Shown here: positions 1 to 5,749 of the stretch, in pieces
Numbering within the stretch: position 1 is the stretch's first letter
How the letters are laid out: each line of letters begins with the position of its first letter
DNA from: Aquificota bacterium
Lineage (GTDB): Bacteria > Aquificota > Aquificia > Aquificales > Aquificaceae
Length of the DNA stretch: 5,750 nucleotides
Reading direction: 5' to 3'
NCBI GenBank assembly: GCA_024280065.1
Contig: JAJRQX010000025.1
Coordinates: 1 to 5,750, forward strand
The notes under the pieces: generated by a model
What the model saw: the letters and a program-made list of their open reading frames with translations, nothing else
The model's database searches: none
What the model was told of the DNA's origin: nothing
Translations under genes and position numbers: made by a program

Positions 1-576
1 ATGGTGTCCCTGATGGGAAACCTTATGGTAGCCCTCTTTCTTATAACGAACAGCGTCATGAGGAGGAGTCTTGCCGACTTCGGCTTCATAGTTGCACTGA
101 TAGGCTTTCTGACAACATTGGCGGGCATCCCGGCAAAGAAAGTGGGCTACCCGAACCCCTTTTACGTTTACCACGTTCTCTCCGCGGGTGTCGCCTATGC
201 GTCGTTAATACTCAGCGGGATAGCCTCCTTTGTGAAGATGGTGGTGGAGAGGAAGTTGAGGTCAAAGCATATAGAAGGTTTCATGGTCCCTGTGAACCTT
301 CTCAGGAAGACAGAGAGGGTACTTCTGAACGTTGGGTTCATATTCCTGACCCTAACCCTCATATTCGGTAGCCTCTGGGCCAAAGCTTTCCTCGGTAGCC
401 ACTGGATAAACGATCCCAAGCTCATACTTACCATGTGTCTCTGGGTTTACTACGCCCTAATAGTCCATCTGAACCTGATCAGGGGAATAACACCTTCAAA
501 GTTCTCCCTTTTATCCTCCCTCGGAGCACTCCTCGTAGTGGGGAGCATAGTATTCATAAGGCACACCGTCTCTTAG
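1..576 (+). CDS. CcsA/HemX-like cytochrome c assembly membrane protein, probably 5'-truncated by the window edge
   Basis: The 191 residues visible are mostly hydrophobic, with about six membrane segments (near 1-19, 26-44, 56-80, 106-130, 140-160 and 168-187). The pattern matches the CcsA/CcmC/HemX family, which handles heme or its delivery during cytochrome c maturation in the cytoplasmic membrane. Visible signatures are a His in the third segment (H58, in [12 protein letters not shown]), the block [16 protein letters not shown] (112-127), a GSHWINDPK stretch (132-140) at the position of the family WWD motif, and a second His (H156, in ALIVHLNL). The WWD motif is degenerate: the family pattern is roughly WGxxWxWDPKE, and two of its Trp are replaced here. 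Family members usually have about 260-280 residues and eight helices, so the N-terminal helices are probably missing. The ATG at base 1 may be an internal Met. The stop (574-576) overlaps the convergent accB stop. Family assignment is fairly sure; the exact role is not. Confidence 0.72.
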   Translation: MVSLMGNLMVALFLITNSVMRRSLADFGFIVALIGFLTTLAGIPAKKVGYPNPFYVYHVLSAGVAYASLILSGIASFVKMVVERKLRSKHIEGFMVPVNLLRKTERVLLNVGFIFLTLTLIFGSLWAKAFLGSHWINDPKLILTMCLWVYYALIVHLNLIRGITPSKFSLLSSLGALLVVGSIVFIRHTVS

Positions 577-1019
577 ATGTCCGTGTTTATAAGAAAGAGG
601 GGCTGTCCGTATTCAACCGTCTCCCCGTTCTCAACCAGGATCTTTTCAACCCTGCCTCTCACATCGCTCTCTATCTCGTTCATGACCTTCAATGCCTCTA
701 TTATGCAAAGGACCTGCCCAGGAGATACTATGTCTCCCACCTCAACAAAAGGCGGAGCTCCGGGTGAGGGAGACCTGTAGAAGGTTCCTACAAGAGGACT
801 TTTTATGACGTGAAACTTCTTCTCCTCCTCCTTTATATCCTCGGAAGGTGGAAGTATCTCCTGGTGGGTGAACTCTTCAGGAGACTTTTCCTCCTTGGGT
901 ATCTCCTTGGTTTCAAAGGTTTCTATGACCACCTGGGTGTCACCCTTCTGAACCTTTATCATCTTTATGTTTGAGTTCTTAACGAGGTCTATAAGCTCCC
1001 TTATGAACTCCCTGTCCAT
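573..1019 (-). CDS. accB: Biotin carboxyl carrier protein of acetyl-CoA carboxylase (AccB)
   Basis: AccB carries the biotin that shuttles carboxylate from biotin carboxylase (AccC) to the carboxyltransferase (AccAD), making malonyl-CoA for fatty acid synthesis in the cytoplasm. The 148-residue product has an N-terminal helical region (1-30) resembling other AccB proteins, a charged Glu/Lys/Pro-rich linker (about 35-70) and a C-terminal biotinyl domain (about 71-147). The domain has the AccB-type thumb ([18 protein letters not shown]) and the biotinylation site [11 protein letters not shown], with the acceptor Lys at residue 111 (codon 687-689). The usual Met before that Lys is Leu here. I chose ATG at 1019 because its A is the last base of the efp stop (TGATG) and a GGAGAGGG Shine-Dalgarno lies 7 bases upstream. 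A GTG at 1022 would add one residue. It is the last gene of queA-efp-accB; accC is not next to it. Confidence 0.95.
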   Translation of the reverse strand: MDREFIRELIDLVKNSNIKMIKVQKGDTQVVIETFETKEIPKEEKSPEEFTHQEILPPSEDIKEEEKKFHVIKSPLVGTFYRSPSPGAPPFVEVGDIVSPGQVLCIIEALKVMNEIESDVRGRVEKILVENGETVEYGQPLFLINTDI

Positions 1020-1588
1020 CACTTGACCCTCTCCACGTATGCTCCCGTTCTCGTGTCCACCTTTATGATGTCACCCTCGTTTACGAAGAATGGGACCTGA
1101 ACGACAGCTCCCGTTTCCAGCTTTGCGGGCTTGGTTCCTCCGGCGGCGGTGTCCCCTTTGAAGGCCGGCTCCGTCTCCACCACCTTAAGCTCTACGTGTT
1201 TGGGAAGCTCTATCCCTACGGGCTGTCCTTTGTAGTAGAAGACAACTACCTGGGTCCCCTCCTTCAGGAACTTGGTCTCCTCCTCTATCTTGTCCTTGGG
1301 TATCGCCACCATCTCGTAGGTCTGAGAGTTCATAAAGTAGCAGTTCTCTCCGTCCGAGTAGGAGTATTCCGCGAACACCTGGTCAAAGTCCGCGAGGTCT
1401 ATCATGTCGGAGGCCTTGTAGGTTATCTCTATGACGTTTCCCGTAATCATGTTCTTCGCCTTCACTCTCACAAAGGCCTGACCCTTTCCTGGTTTGACGT
1501 GGTCGTAGTCCAGGACCCTGTAAGGCTCTCCCCTGTGTTCAATAAACATATCCCTCGCGATCCTGTTTATGTCTATCCTCTCTCCCAT
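1019..1588 (-). CDS. efp: Elongation factor P
   Basis: EF-P binds between the ribosomal P and E sites and stimulates peptide bond formation at stalled polyproline stretches. The 189-residue length matches the family (about 185-190). The KOW-like N-terminal domain (about 1-65) opens with the typical [14 protein letters not shown]. It carries the conserved loop KPGKGQAF, with the tip Lys at K35, equivalent to the residue that is lysylated or otherwise modified in many bacteria. Two OB domains follow (about 67-130 and 131-189), and the C-terminal signature [20 protein letters not shown] is intact. A Lys rather than an Arg at the tip argues against the EarP rhamnosylation route; whether this Lys is modified cannot be read here. 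The start at 1588 is set by family alignment, as no clear Shine-Dalgarno precedes it. It sits 14 bases after queA and shares one base with accB, so it is probably co-transcribed with both. Confidence 0.96.
   Translation of the reverse strand: MGERIDINRIARDMFIEHRGEPYRVLDYDHVKPGKGQAFVRVKAKNMITGNVIEITYKASDMIDLADFDQVFAEYSYSDGENCYFMNSQTYEMVAIPKDKIEEETKFLKEGTQVVVFYYKGQPVGIELPKHVELKVVETEPAFKGDTAAGGTKPAKLETGAVVQVPFFVNEGDIIKVDTRTGAYVERVK
1027..1034 (-). promoter_or_regulatory. accB ribosome binding site inside efp
   Basis: On the minus strand GGAGAGGG lies 7 bases before the accB ATG (1019), within the last codons of efp. It favours ATG at 1019 over GTG at 1022. Together with the TGATG overlap it suggests translational coupling of accB to efp. 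Confidence 0.6.
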
Positions 1589-1602
1589 GGAGAAGTATTT
1601 TA

Positions 1603-2607
1603 TCAGAGGATCAGCATGCCGTCCCCGTAGCTGTAAAACCTGTATCTCCTCTCAACAGCCTCTTTGTACGCCTTCAGGACGAAATCCCTACCTGCGAAGG
1701 CACAGACGAGAACTAAGAGGGAGGACCTGGGAAGGTGGAAGTTGGTTATAAGGGCGTCCACCACCCTGAACTCAAAGGGTGGGTGTATGTAAAGGTCCGT
1801 CCAGCCTTCAAAGGGTTCAAAGGGTTTAGTTTCCAGCGCTCTAACCACCGTGGTCCCAACCGCAACCACCCTCTTACCCTCCTCCTTGGTTTTTTTGATC
1901 TCTTCAACGGCCCCCTTGGGGACCTTCACGTACTCGGGGTCCACCTTGTGCTTCCTTATGTCGTCTACCTTCATAGGCTTGAAAGTCCCGTAGGATATGT
2001 GCAGGGTTACGAAGGTCATCCTTATACCTCTGTCCTTGAGCTTCTTTAAGAGTTCCTCCGAGAAGTGGAGGGAGGCTGTCGGTGCAGCCGCGGAACCCTC
2101 CTCCCTCGCAAAGACGGTCTGGTAGTAAGTCCTGTCTATCTCCTCTTCTTCTCTGTCAAGGTATGGCGGTATGGGTATCCTCCCGTATCTGTCTATGAGC
2201 TTAAGTGGGTCCTCTCCGTGGAGTTTTACCAAGAACATACCCTCCTCTATGTGTTCCAGGATCTCAACCTTAAAGTCCTCCGCTATCTCAACAACGAGCC
2301 CAGGTCTTATCTTTTTGCCCCCTACCAGGGCCTTCCAGGTGTCCGGTCTTATGTAGTCCGTCAGGAGTATCTCTACTTTTCCCCCGGTCGGCTTTCTGCC
2401 GTAGAGCCTTGCGGGTAGGACCTTCGTGTCGTTGAAGACGAGGAGGTCACCCTCATCAAGGTATTCGGGCAGGTCCCAGAAGGTAGCGTGCTCCACGGAC
2501 CTGTCCTTTCTGTTTAAGACCATCAGGCGTGCTTTGTGCCTCGGGACAACTGGATACTTGGCTATCAGATCTTCTGGCAGAAAATAGTCAAAGTCCTCTG
2601 GTTTCAT
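1603..2607 (-). CDS. queA: S-adenosylmethionine:tRNA ribosyltransferase-isomerase (QueA)
   Basis: QueA transfers and isomerises the ribosyl group of SAM onto 7-aminomethyl-7-deazaguanine at tRNA position 34, giving epoxyqueuosine, the penultimate step of queuosine synthesis. The 334-residue product is close to the usual 340-355. Conserved blocks are all present: NDTKVLPARL (59-68), GRIPIPPYL (142-150), a YQTVFAREEGSAAAPTASL block (162-180), TLHISYGTF (201-209), VGTTVVRALE (250-259), DALITNFHLPRSSLL (284-298) and the C-terminal RFYSYGDGMLIL. The start at 2607 is chosen because MKPEDFDYFLPEDLIAKYP is where family homology begins. The frame stays open upstream to 2763, and an ATG at 2680-2682 with GGAGG four bases before it would add 25 residues of non-conserved sequence. 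The 2607 start has no Shine-Dalgarno, so a longer protein or a leaderless mRNA is possible. It is the first gene of the queA-efp-accB cluster. Confidence 0.95.
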   Translation of the reverse strand: MKPEDFDYFLPEDLIAKYPVVPRHKARLMVLNRKDRSVEHATFWDLPEYLDEGDLLVFNDTKVLPARLYGRKPTGGKVEILLTDYIRPDTWKALVGGKKIRPGLVVEIAEDFKVEILEHIEEGMFLVKLHGEDPLKLIDRYGRIPIPPYLDREEEEIDRTYYQTVFAREEGSAAAPTASLHFSEELLKKLKDRGIRMTFVTLHISYGTFKPMKVDDIRKHKVDPEYVKVPKGAVEEIKKTKEEGKRVVAVGTTVVRALETKPFEPFEGWTDLYIHPPFEFRVVDALITNFHLPRSSLLVLVCAFAGRDFVLKAYKEAVERRYRFYSYGDGMLIL

Positions 2608-2616
2608 AGGGTATAA

Positions 2617-2771
2617 TCTATCACGTGGAAGAGATAGAGGTAAGCGGACTTCTAAAGTCCCTGCACCTCTACCTGTTCTCATAGCGCCTCCGCGGTTATG
2701 GTCTTCGGTTACCCTAGCCTCTAAAACAGGCGGAACTGCCACTTTAAAATGTCCCCTGTCCACGTTATGGA
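2617..2771. repeat. Long-range imperfect inverted repeat, 13-base arms
   Basis: Arm one (2617-2629) reads TCTATCACGTGGA and arm two (2759-2771) reads TCCACGTTATGGA. Paired, they give 12 of 13 positions if one G-T wobble is allowed, with one C-T mismatch. The arms bound a 155-base interval. No clear target-site duplication flanks them (left flank GTATAA, right flank GAGTAT), so transposon ends are not shown. The right arm stops seven bases before homology to the broken transporter begins. Confidence 0.45.
2635..2671. repeat. Strong 15-bp hairpin (inverted repeat) upstream of queA
   Basis: TAGAGGT (2635-2641) pairs perfectly with ACCTCTA (2665-2671). After a small internal loop (AA opposite CT), GCGGACTT (2644-2651) pairs with AAGTCC (2655-2660) and GC (2663-2664) around a CTA loop. 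This is far more pairing than expected by chance in 37 bases. No T-run follows it on either strand, so it does not look like an intrinsic terminator. On the minus strand it lies about 30 bases before the queA start, where it could affect queA expression. Confidence 0.65.
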
Positions 2772-2777
2772 GAGTAT

Positions 2778-3044
2778 TTTGTGGACAATATACCCTTTAC
2801 CATGTCCATGGCTTACGTCCTACGGGAGATGTCCGGAGGTATGACAAACGCGGACCTCCTGTGGTGGGCTCTTTCCCTGGAGGCATGTCTGGGTGGCAAC
2901 TTTACCCTGATAGGGACTTCGGCCAACATAGTGGCTTCTGCCGTAGCGGAAAGGGAGGGCTACCGCATATCCTTCCTGACCTTTCTGAAATACGGAACTC
3001 CCGTTGCGGTTCTGTCAACAGGGTCGGCCCTCCTCAGGCTCTAA
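2778..3044 (+). pseudogene. C-terminal remnant of an ArsB/NhaD/CitM-type (ion transporter superfamily) permease
   Basis: The 88 codons beginning at TTT GTG GAC (2778) encode FVDNIPFTMSMAYVLREM, then LWWALSLEACLGGNFTLIGT and SANIVASAVAEREGYRISFL, ending LKYGTPVAVLSTGSALLRL. These are the closing motifs of ArsB/CitMHS-family permeases: the VDNIPF loop and the LGGNxTLIGxSAN re-entrant segment. Intact members have about 400-430 residues, so roughly four fifths is missing. Upstream in this frame there is only GEY before a few unrelated codons and a TAA at 2745. Homology therefore stops abruptly at 2778, next to the inverted repeat ending at 2771. A GTG at 2781 could in principle start an 87-residue peptide, but it has no Shine-Dalgarno and could not form a working permease alone. 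The frame has no internal stop, suggesting recent loss. Its 3' end overlaps the antiporter stop by 11 bases. Confidence 0.8.
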
Positions 3045-4254
3045 CCGACAGCTTCAGCAGTATAGGTGCTATTAGCGTCGTGACAGCAACCACGAAGACC
3101 ACAACCGCGTAGCCGACATCGTCTATAGCCTTAAAGCTCCTCCCGAACTCGGCAAATATGAGGCCAACCTCACCCCTCGGCATCATGGATATTCCGACGC
3201 TGAACCTCTCCCTGAGCGTCCCCTTTATGACGAAGCCGGAGAGGAGCTTCCCGAGTATGGCAACCACAATAAGGGTGGTTGACAACACCCAGAACTCCGC
3301 GGAGGAGAAGTCTATGGCCTTCAAGTTTAAGGCCAAACCTACGGAGACGAAGAATATGGGAGCTATGACCCAGACGAGTGGGAGGACACCCTCCTCAACC
3401 TTGTGGATCACCTTCTCGCTTAAGGTAAGAAACTTGACGAATGGGAAGGCGAAGCTCCTTGAGAGAGCCAACCCTGCCGTGAAGGCCCCCAGTATCTCAG
3501 GAGAGCCGACCTTGTAGGCGCCGTGGCCGACGAACAGGACAAGTGCGAGTATGGAAGGAGGGATTATATCAACGTCATGGAGCTTGTCCACAGCGATGGA
3601 TATGAGTTTTGCCATGAGCCTTGCGACGAAGGGAGCTATCACGAAGAATATGGCTATGTAAACGATCAGGTTCACCGTCGCTTCCACGTTCACCTCTTTG
3701 GTCTTGGAGAACTCGTAGAGTGCTGCCAGGATCACGACGCCGAGTATGTCATCCAGAACCGCGGCTCCTAAGACTATCTGGGCGAACCTGTCCTTATGCT
3801 TACCAAGGTCCGTCAGAACCCTCACCGTTATACCTATGCTCGTGGCGGTGAGAGCTCCCCCTATAAAGAGGGAGCTTATCATAGGCATATCAAAGAAATA
3901 GTAGGAGATGATGAACCCCCCTGCGAAGGGAAGGACCGCACCCACCGTCGCAACGAGGACGGACCATATACCGACCCTCACGAGGGTGTGGATGTCCGCC
4001 TCCATGCCCACCTGGAAGAGGAGGAGTATGACACCGAGCTCAGCTAAAACCTTTATGGCTTCGCTCAAAGGTATAATTCCCAAGAAACTCTGGCCCAGTA
4101 TTACGCCTGCGAACACTTCTCCTAAGACCGGTGGTATGCCGAACCGCTTGAAAATCGTCCCGAAGGTCTTGCCCGCTATGAGGATTATTGCTATGTGGAG
4201 GAAAAGGATATGTATGTCAACTCCCGCTTCAGCTACAGGACCTCCAGCAGCCAT
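3034..4254 (-). CDS. CPA2-family cation/proton antiporter (NapA/GerN/KefB-like, membrane domain only)
   Basis: This is a 406-residue integral membrane protein with about 12-13 helices, of the monovalent cation:proton antiporter-2 family. Such proteins exchange Na+ or K+ for H+ across the cytoplasmic membrane for pH and salt homeostasis. Family marks in order are FGIPPVLGEVFAGVILG (38-54), LAELGVILLLFQVGME (70-85), ALTATSIGITVRVL (134-147), VLDDILGVV (167-174), GAFTAGLALS (256-265), IFFVSVGL (300-307) and MMPRGEVGLIFAEF (357-370). The paired Asp (D168, D169) resembles electrogenic Na+/H+ exchangers such as NapA more than KefB/C, so Na+/H+ exchange is the better guess, by inference. It ends soon after the last helix with no TrkA-N/RCK regulatory domain, unlike KefB/C. 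No other in-frame start lies near the N-terminus. No Shine-Dalgarno precedes the ATG, although GGAGG occurs just inside the gene. It is transcribed divergently from murC. Confidence 0.9.
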   Translation of the reverse strand: MAAGGPVAEAGVDIHILFLHIAIILIAGKTFGTIFKRFGIPPVLGEVFAGVILGQSFLGIIPLSEAIKVLAELGVILLLFQVGMEADIHTLVRVGIWSVLVATVGAVLPFAGGFIISYYFFDMPMISSLFIGGALTATSIGITVRVLTDLGKHKDRFAQIVLGAAVLDDILGVVILAALYEFSKTKEVNVEATVNLIVYIAIFFVIAPFVARLMAKLISIAVDKLHDVDIIPPSILALVLFVGHGAYKVGSPEILGAFTAGLALSRSFAFPFVKFLTLSEKVIHKVEEGVLPLVWVIAPIFFVSVGLALNLKAIDFSSAEFWVLSTTLIVVAILGKLLSGFVIKGTLRERFSVGISMMPRGEVGLIFAEFGRSFKAIDDVGYAVVVFVVAVTTLIAPILLKLSVRA

Positions 4255-4318
4255 GGTTTAGTATTTTAGCAGTAAACTGAAAAAGGCTTACTAGAAACGT
4301 AGGCGGAGAGATGCGAGC
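4255..4318. promoter_or_regulatory. Divergent intergenic region between the antiporter gene and murC
   Basis: These 64 bases must hold the antiporter promoter and possibly that of murC. A TAAAAT hexamer on the minus strand, about 11 bases before the antiporter ATG, could serve as a -10 box; this would leave almost no leader, consistent with the missing Shine-Dalgarno. No convincing -35 box is visible for either direction. A short inverted repeat GTTTA/TAAAC (4256-4260, 4273-4277) is present but could be chance. Confidence 0.35.
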
Positions 4319-4322
4319 TTGA
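4301..4322 (+). promoter_or_regulatory. murC ribosome binding site with an overlapping four-codon mini-ORF
   Basis: GGAG (4305-4308), within AGGCGGAG, is the only Shine-Dalgarno-like sequence near the murC start and lies 10 bases before TTG (4319). An ATG at 4311 opens ATG CGA GCT TGA, whose stop overlaps the TTG start codon. The site supports initiation at or very near 4319 rather than at the ATG at 4343, which has no Shine-Dalgarno of its own. Confidence 0.4.
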
Positions 4323-5710
4323 GTTTTAATATACATCTGAAAATGTTCAGGGAAAGGATAAGAAGAGTCCACTTTGTAGGCATTGGCGGTATAGGGATGA
4401 GCGGTATAGCTCAGATACTCCTGGAGATGGGTTATGAAGTCTCGGGCTCTGACATCAAGGAGAGCAGGAATACAGAGATCCTAAAGAGAAAGGGTGTTAA
4501 GGTATACATAGGCCACTCGGAAAATAACCTGGACAGCTTCGTTCAGGTGGTGGTTTACTCCTCCGCAGTGAAGGAAGACAACCCGGAGATAAGGAGGGCA
4601 AAAGCCCTTGGTATACCCGTGATACCGAGGGGGGAGATGTTAGCGGAGCTCTTCAAGATAAAGGAGGGTATAGCGATAAGCGGTTCTCACGGGAAGACGA
4701 CGACTACCTCCATGATAGCCCACATACTTGAGGAGGCGGGATACGACCCCACCGTGATAATAGGTGGGATCTTGCGGAGACTCGGAAGTAACGCGAAGCT
4801 CGGTAAGGGAGATCTACTTATATCCGAAGCGGACGAAAGCGACGGCTCCTTTTTAAAGCTCTCTCCGGTCGTTGCGGTCATCACAAACATAGACAAAGAG
4901 CACCTTGACTTCTACAGGGACATCTCGGAGATAAAGGAGGCATTCCTCAGGTTCGCCGATTCGGTCCCCTTCTATGGCTTCTGTGTTGCAAACGGAGACG
5001 ATCACAACGTCAGGGAAGTGGTCGGGAGGACATCAAGGAGGGTTGTCCTGTTCGGAACCGACATCCACGCTCACGTGAGGGGGACGGACCTCTCCATAGA
5101 GAGTGGGAGGTACAGCTTCAGGGTTGTGGTCAAGGGTGAACCCTTGGGTAAGGTCTGCCTCGGCATCCCGGGAAGACACAATGTCCTCAACGCTTTAGCT
5201 TCAATAGCCACCTGCCTTGAGGTGGGGGTCAGCTTCGGTGAGATAAGGGACTGCCTTGAAAGCTTCAGGAACGCGGAGAGAAGGATGGATCTGAAGGGTT
5301 ACTTCAAGGGGTCTCCCGTTTACGACGACTACGGCCACCATCCGACGGAGATAAGGGCGGTTCTAAGCTCCATAAGAGAGCTCCACCCGGAGAGAAGGAT
5401 TCTCCTCGTATTCCAGCCCCACAGATATTCAAGAACCTACCATCTCTTTGAGGAGTTCGTTAAAGTCCTGAGGATACCGGACAGAACGGTGGTAACCGAG
5501 ATATACCCCGCAGGGGAGACGAACACATACGGTGTCAGGGGAGAGGATTTAGCTAAAGCGTCTGGATCCATCTTCGCCAGAAGCGAGGAGGAGATCTTTG
5601 AAGCGGTTGAAAGGTTCGGAGAGGACTCAGTCATACTCTTCATGGGTGCGGGAGACATAACGAAGGTCTGTGAGAGGTTCCTCAAAAGCCACTCATGTTC
5701 CCTCCCTTAG
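4319..5710 (+). CDS. murC: UDP-N-acetylmuramate--L-alanine ligase (MurC)
   Basis: MurC adds L-Ala to UDP-MurNAc using ATP, the first amino acid of the peptidoglycan stem peptide, in the cytoplasm. The 463 residues match the family length. The N-terminal UDP-binding domain (about 12-110) carries HFVGIGGIGMSGIAQILL. The central ATPase domain has the P-loop GSHGKTTTTSM (122-132), EADESDGSFL (170-179) and TNIDKEHLDFY (189-199). GRHNVLNALA (285-294) leads to the C-terminal domain with YDDYGHHPTEI (335-345), FQPHRYSRT (365-373) and GAGDI (443-447). All expected catalytic motifs look intact. TTG at 4319 is preferred because of the GGAG at 4305; ATG at 4343, just before FRERIRRVHFVG, would remove eight residues and fits many homologues equally well. 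The upstream neighbour is divergent, so murC is the first gene of its transcript. No other mur gene is visible in the window. Confidence 0.96.
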   Translation: MSFNIHLKMFRERIRRVHFVGIGGIGMSGIAQILLEMGYEVSGSDIKESRNTEILKRKGVKVYIGHSENNLDSFVQVVVYSSAVKEDNPEIRRAKALGIPVIPRGEMLAELFKIKEGIAISGSHGKTTTTSMIAHILEEAGYDPTVIIGGILRRLGSNAKLGKGDLLISEADESDGSFLKLSPVVAVITNIDKEHLDFYRDISEIKEAFLRFADSVPFYGFCVANGDDHNVREVVGRTSRRVVLFGTDIHAHVRGTDLSIESGRYSFRVVVKGEPLGKVCLGIPGRHNVLNALASIATCLEVGVSFGEIRDCLESFRNAERRMDLKGYFKGSPVYDDYGHHPTEIRAVLSSIRELHPERRILLVFQPHRYSRTYHLFEEFVKVLRIPDRTVVTEIYPAGETNTYGVRGEDLAKASGSIFARSEEEIFEAVERFGEDSVILFMGAGDITKVCERFLKSHSCSLP

Positions 5711-5749
5711 AACCCTGTATATAACCTTACCCACCAACACAAAAAGGAC
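5693..5749 (-). CDS. Possible C-terminal tail of a minus-strand gene running off the window
   Basis: Reading the minus strand from 5749, the frame gives VLFVLVGKVIYRVLREGT and a TGA at 5693-5695. It looks like the end of a membrane helix with a basic tail and overlaps the end of murC by 18 bases. Convergent genes with overlapping ends occur twice elsewhere in this window, which makes it plausible. With 18 codons there is no basis for naming it, and another minus-strand frame is also open for 13 codons before a stop, so chance is a real alternative. Confidence 0.3.
   Translation of the reverse strand, partial: VLFVLVGKVIYRVLREGT

Larger units (their letters stand above)
2608..2777. other. Structured non-coding segment bounded by an imperfect inverted repeat (candidate RNA, leader or element footprint)
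   Basis: No convincing gene lies here. A minus-strand frame is open through it as an upstream extension of queA, but the encoded sequence resembles nothing I know. Reading the plus strand, three nested helices can be drawn. P1 pairs 2617-2629 with 2759-2771: seven perfect pairs (ACGTGGA with TCCACGT), one mismatch, then five more pairs including one U-G. P2 is a hairpin at 2635-2671. P3 pairs CCTGTT (2672-2677) with AACAGG (2725-2730) and would stack directly on P2. The wobble in P1 is a mismatch on the other strand, a slight hint of plus-strand transcription. A TATAAT (2612-2617) would place a plus-strand start near 2624, almost at the P1 base, but no good -35 box is present. The alternatives are a queA 5' leader on the minus strand, or a short element with terminal inverted repeats. 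It matches no RNA family I could recall. Confidence 0.4.

Noticed and set aside
560..600. Terminator between the convergent ccsA-like gene and accB
   Set aside because: The genes overlap by four bases, and no stem followed by a T-run is visible nearby on either strand.
1196..1630. Plus-strand open frame of 144 codons opposite efp
   Set aside because: It lies antisense to a clearly conserved efp and its predicted protein shows no recognisable family features; it is a shadow of efp codon bias.
2065..2418. Plus-strand open frame of 117 codons opposite queA
   Set aside because: It is antisense to conserved QueA motifs and has no family features of its own.
2612..2617. Confident sigma-70 promoter from the TATAAT
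   Set aside because: No TTGACA-like -35 box lies 16-18 bases upstream and no extended TGn precedes it, so it is kept only as a hint.
2635..2671. Intrinsic terminator
   Set aside because: The hairpin is strong, but neither strand has a T-run after it, and it ends no gene.
2617..2771. A complete insertion sequence or MITE with target-site duplication
   Set aside because: There is no transposase, and the flanks show no clear direct repeat, so mobility is not supported by this window alone.
2608..2777. A tmRNA, SRP RNA, tRNA or known riboswitch (including preQ1-I) in the structured segment
   Set aside because: No CCA-ended acceptor stem, tag reading frame, SRP GGAA-type core or preQ1-I consensus with A-rich tail could be found on either strand.
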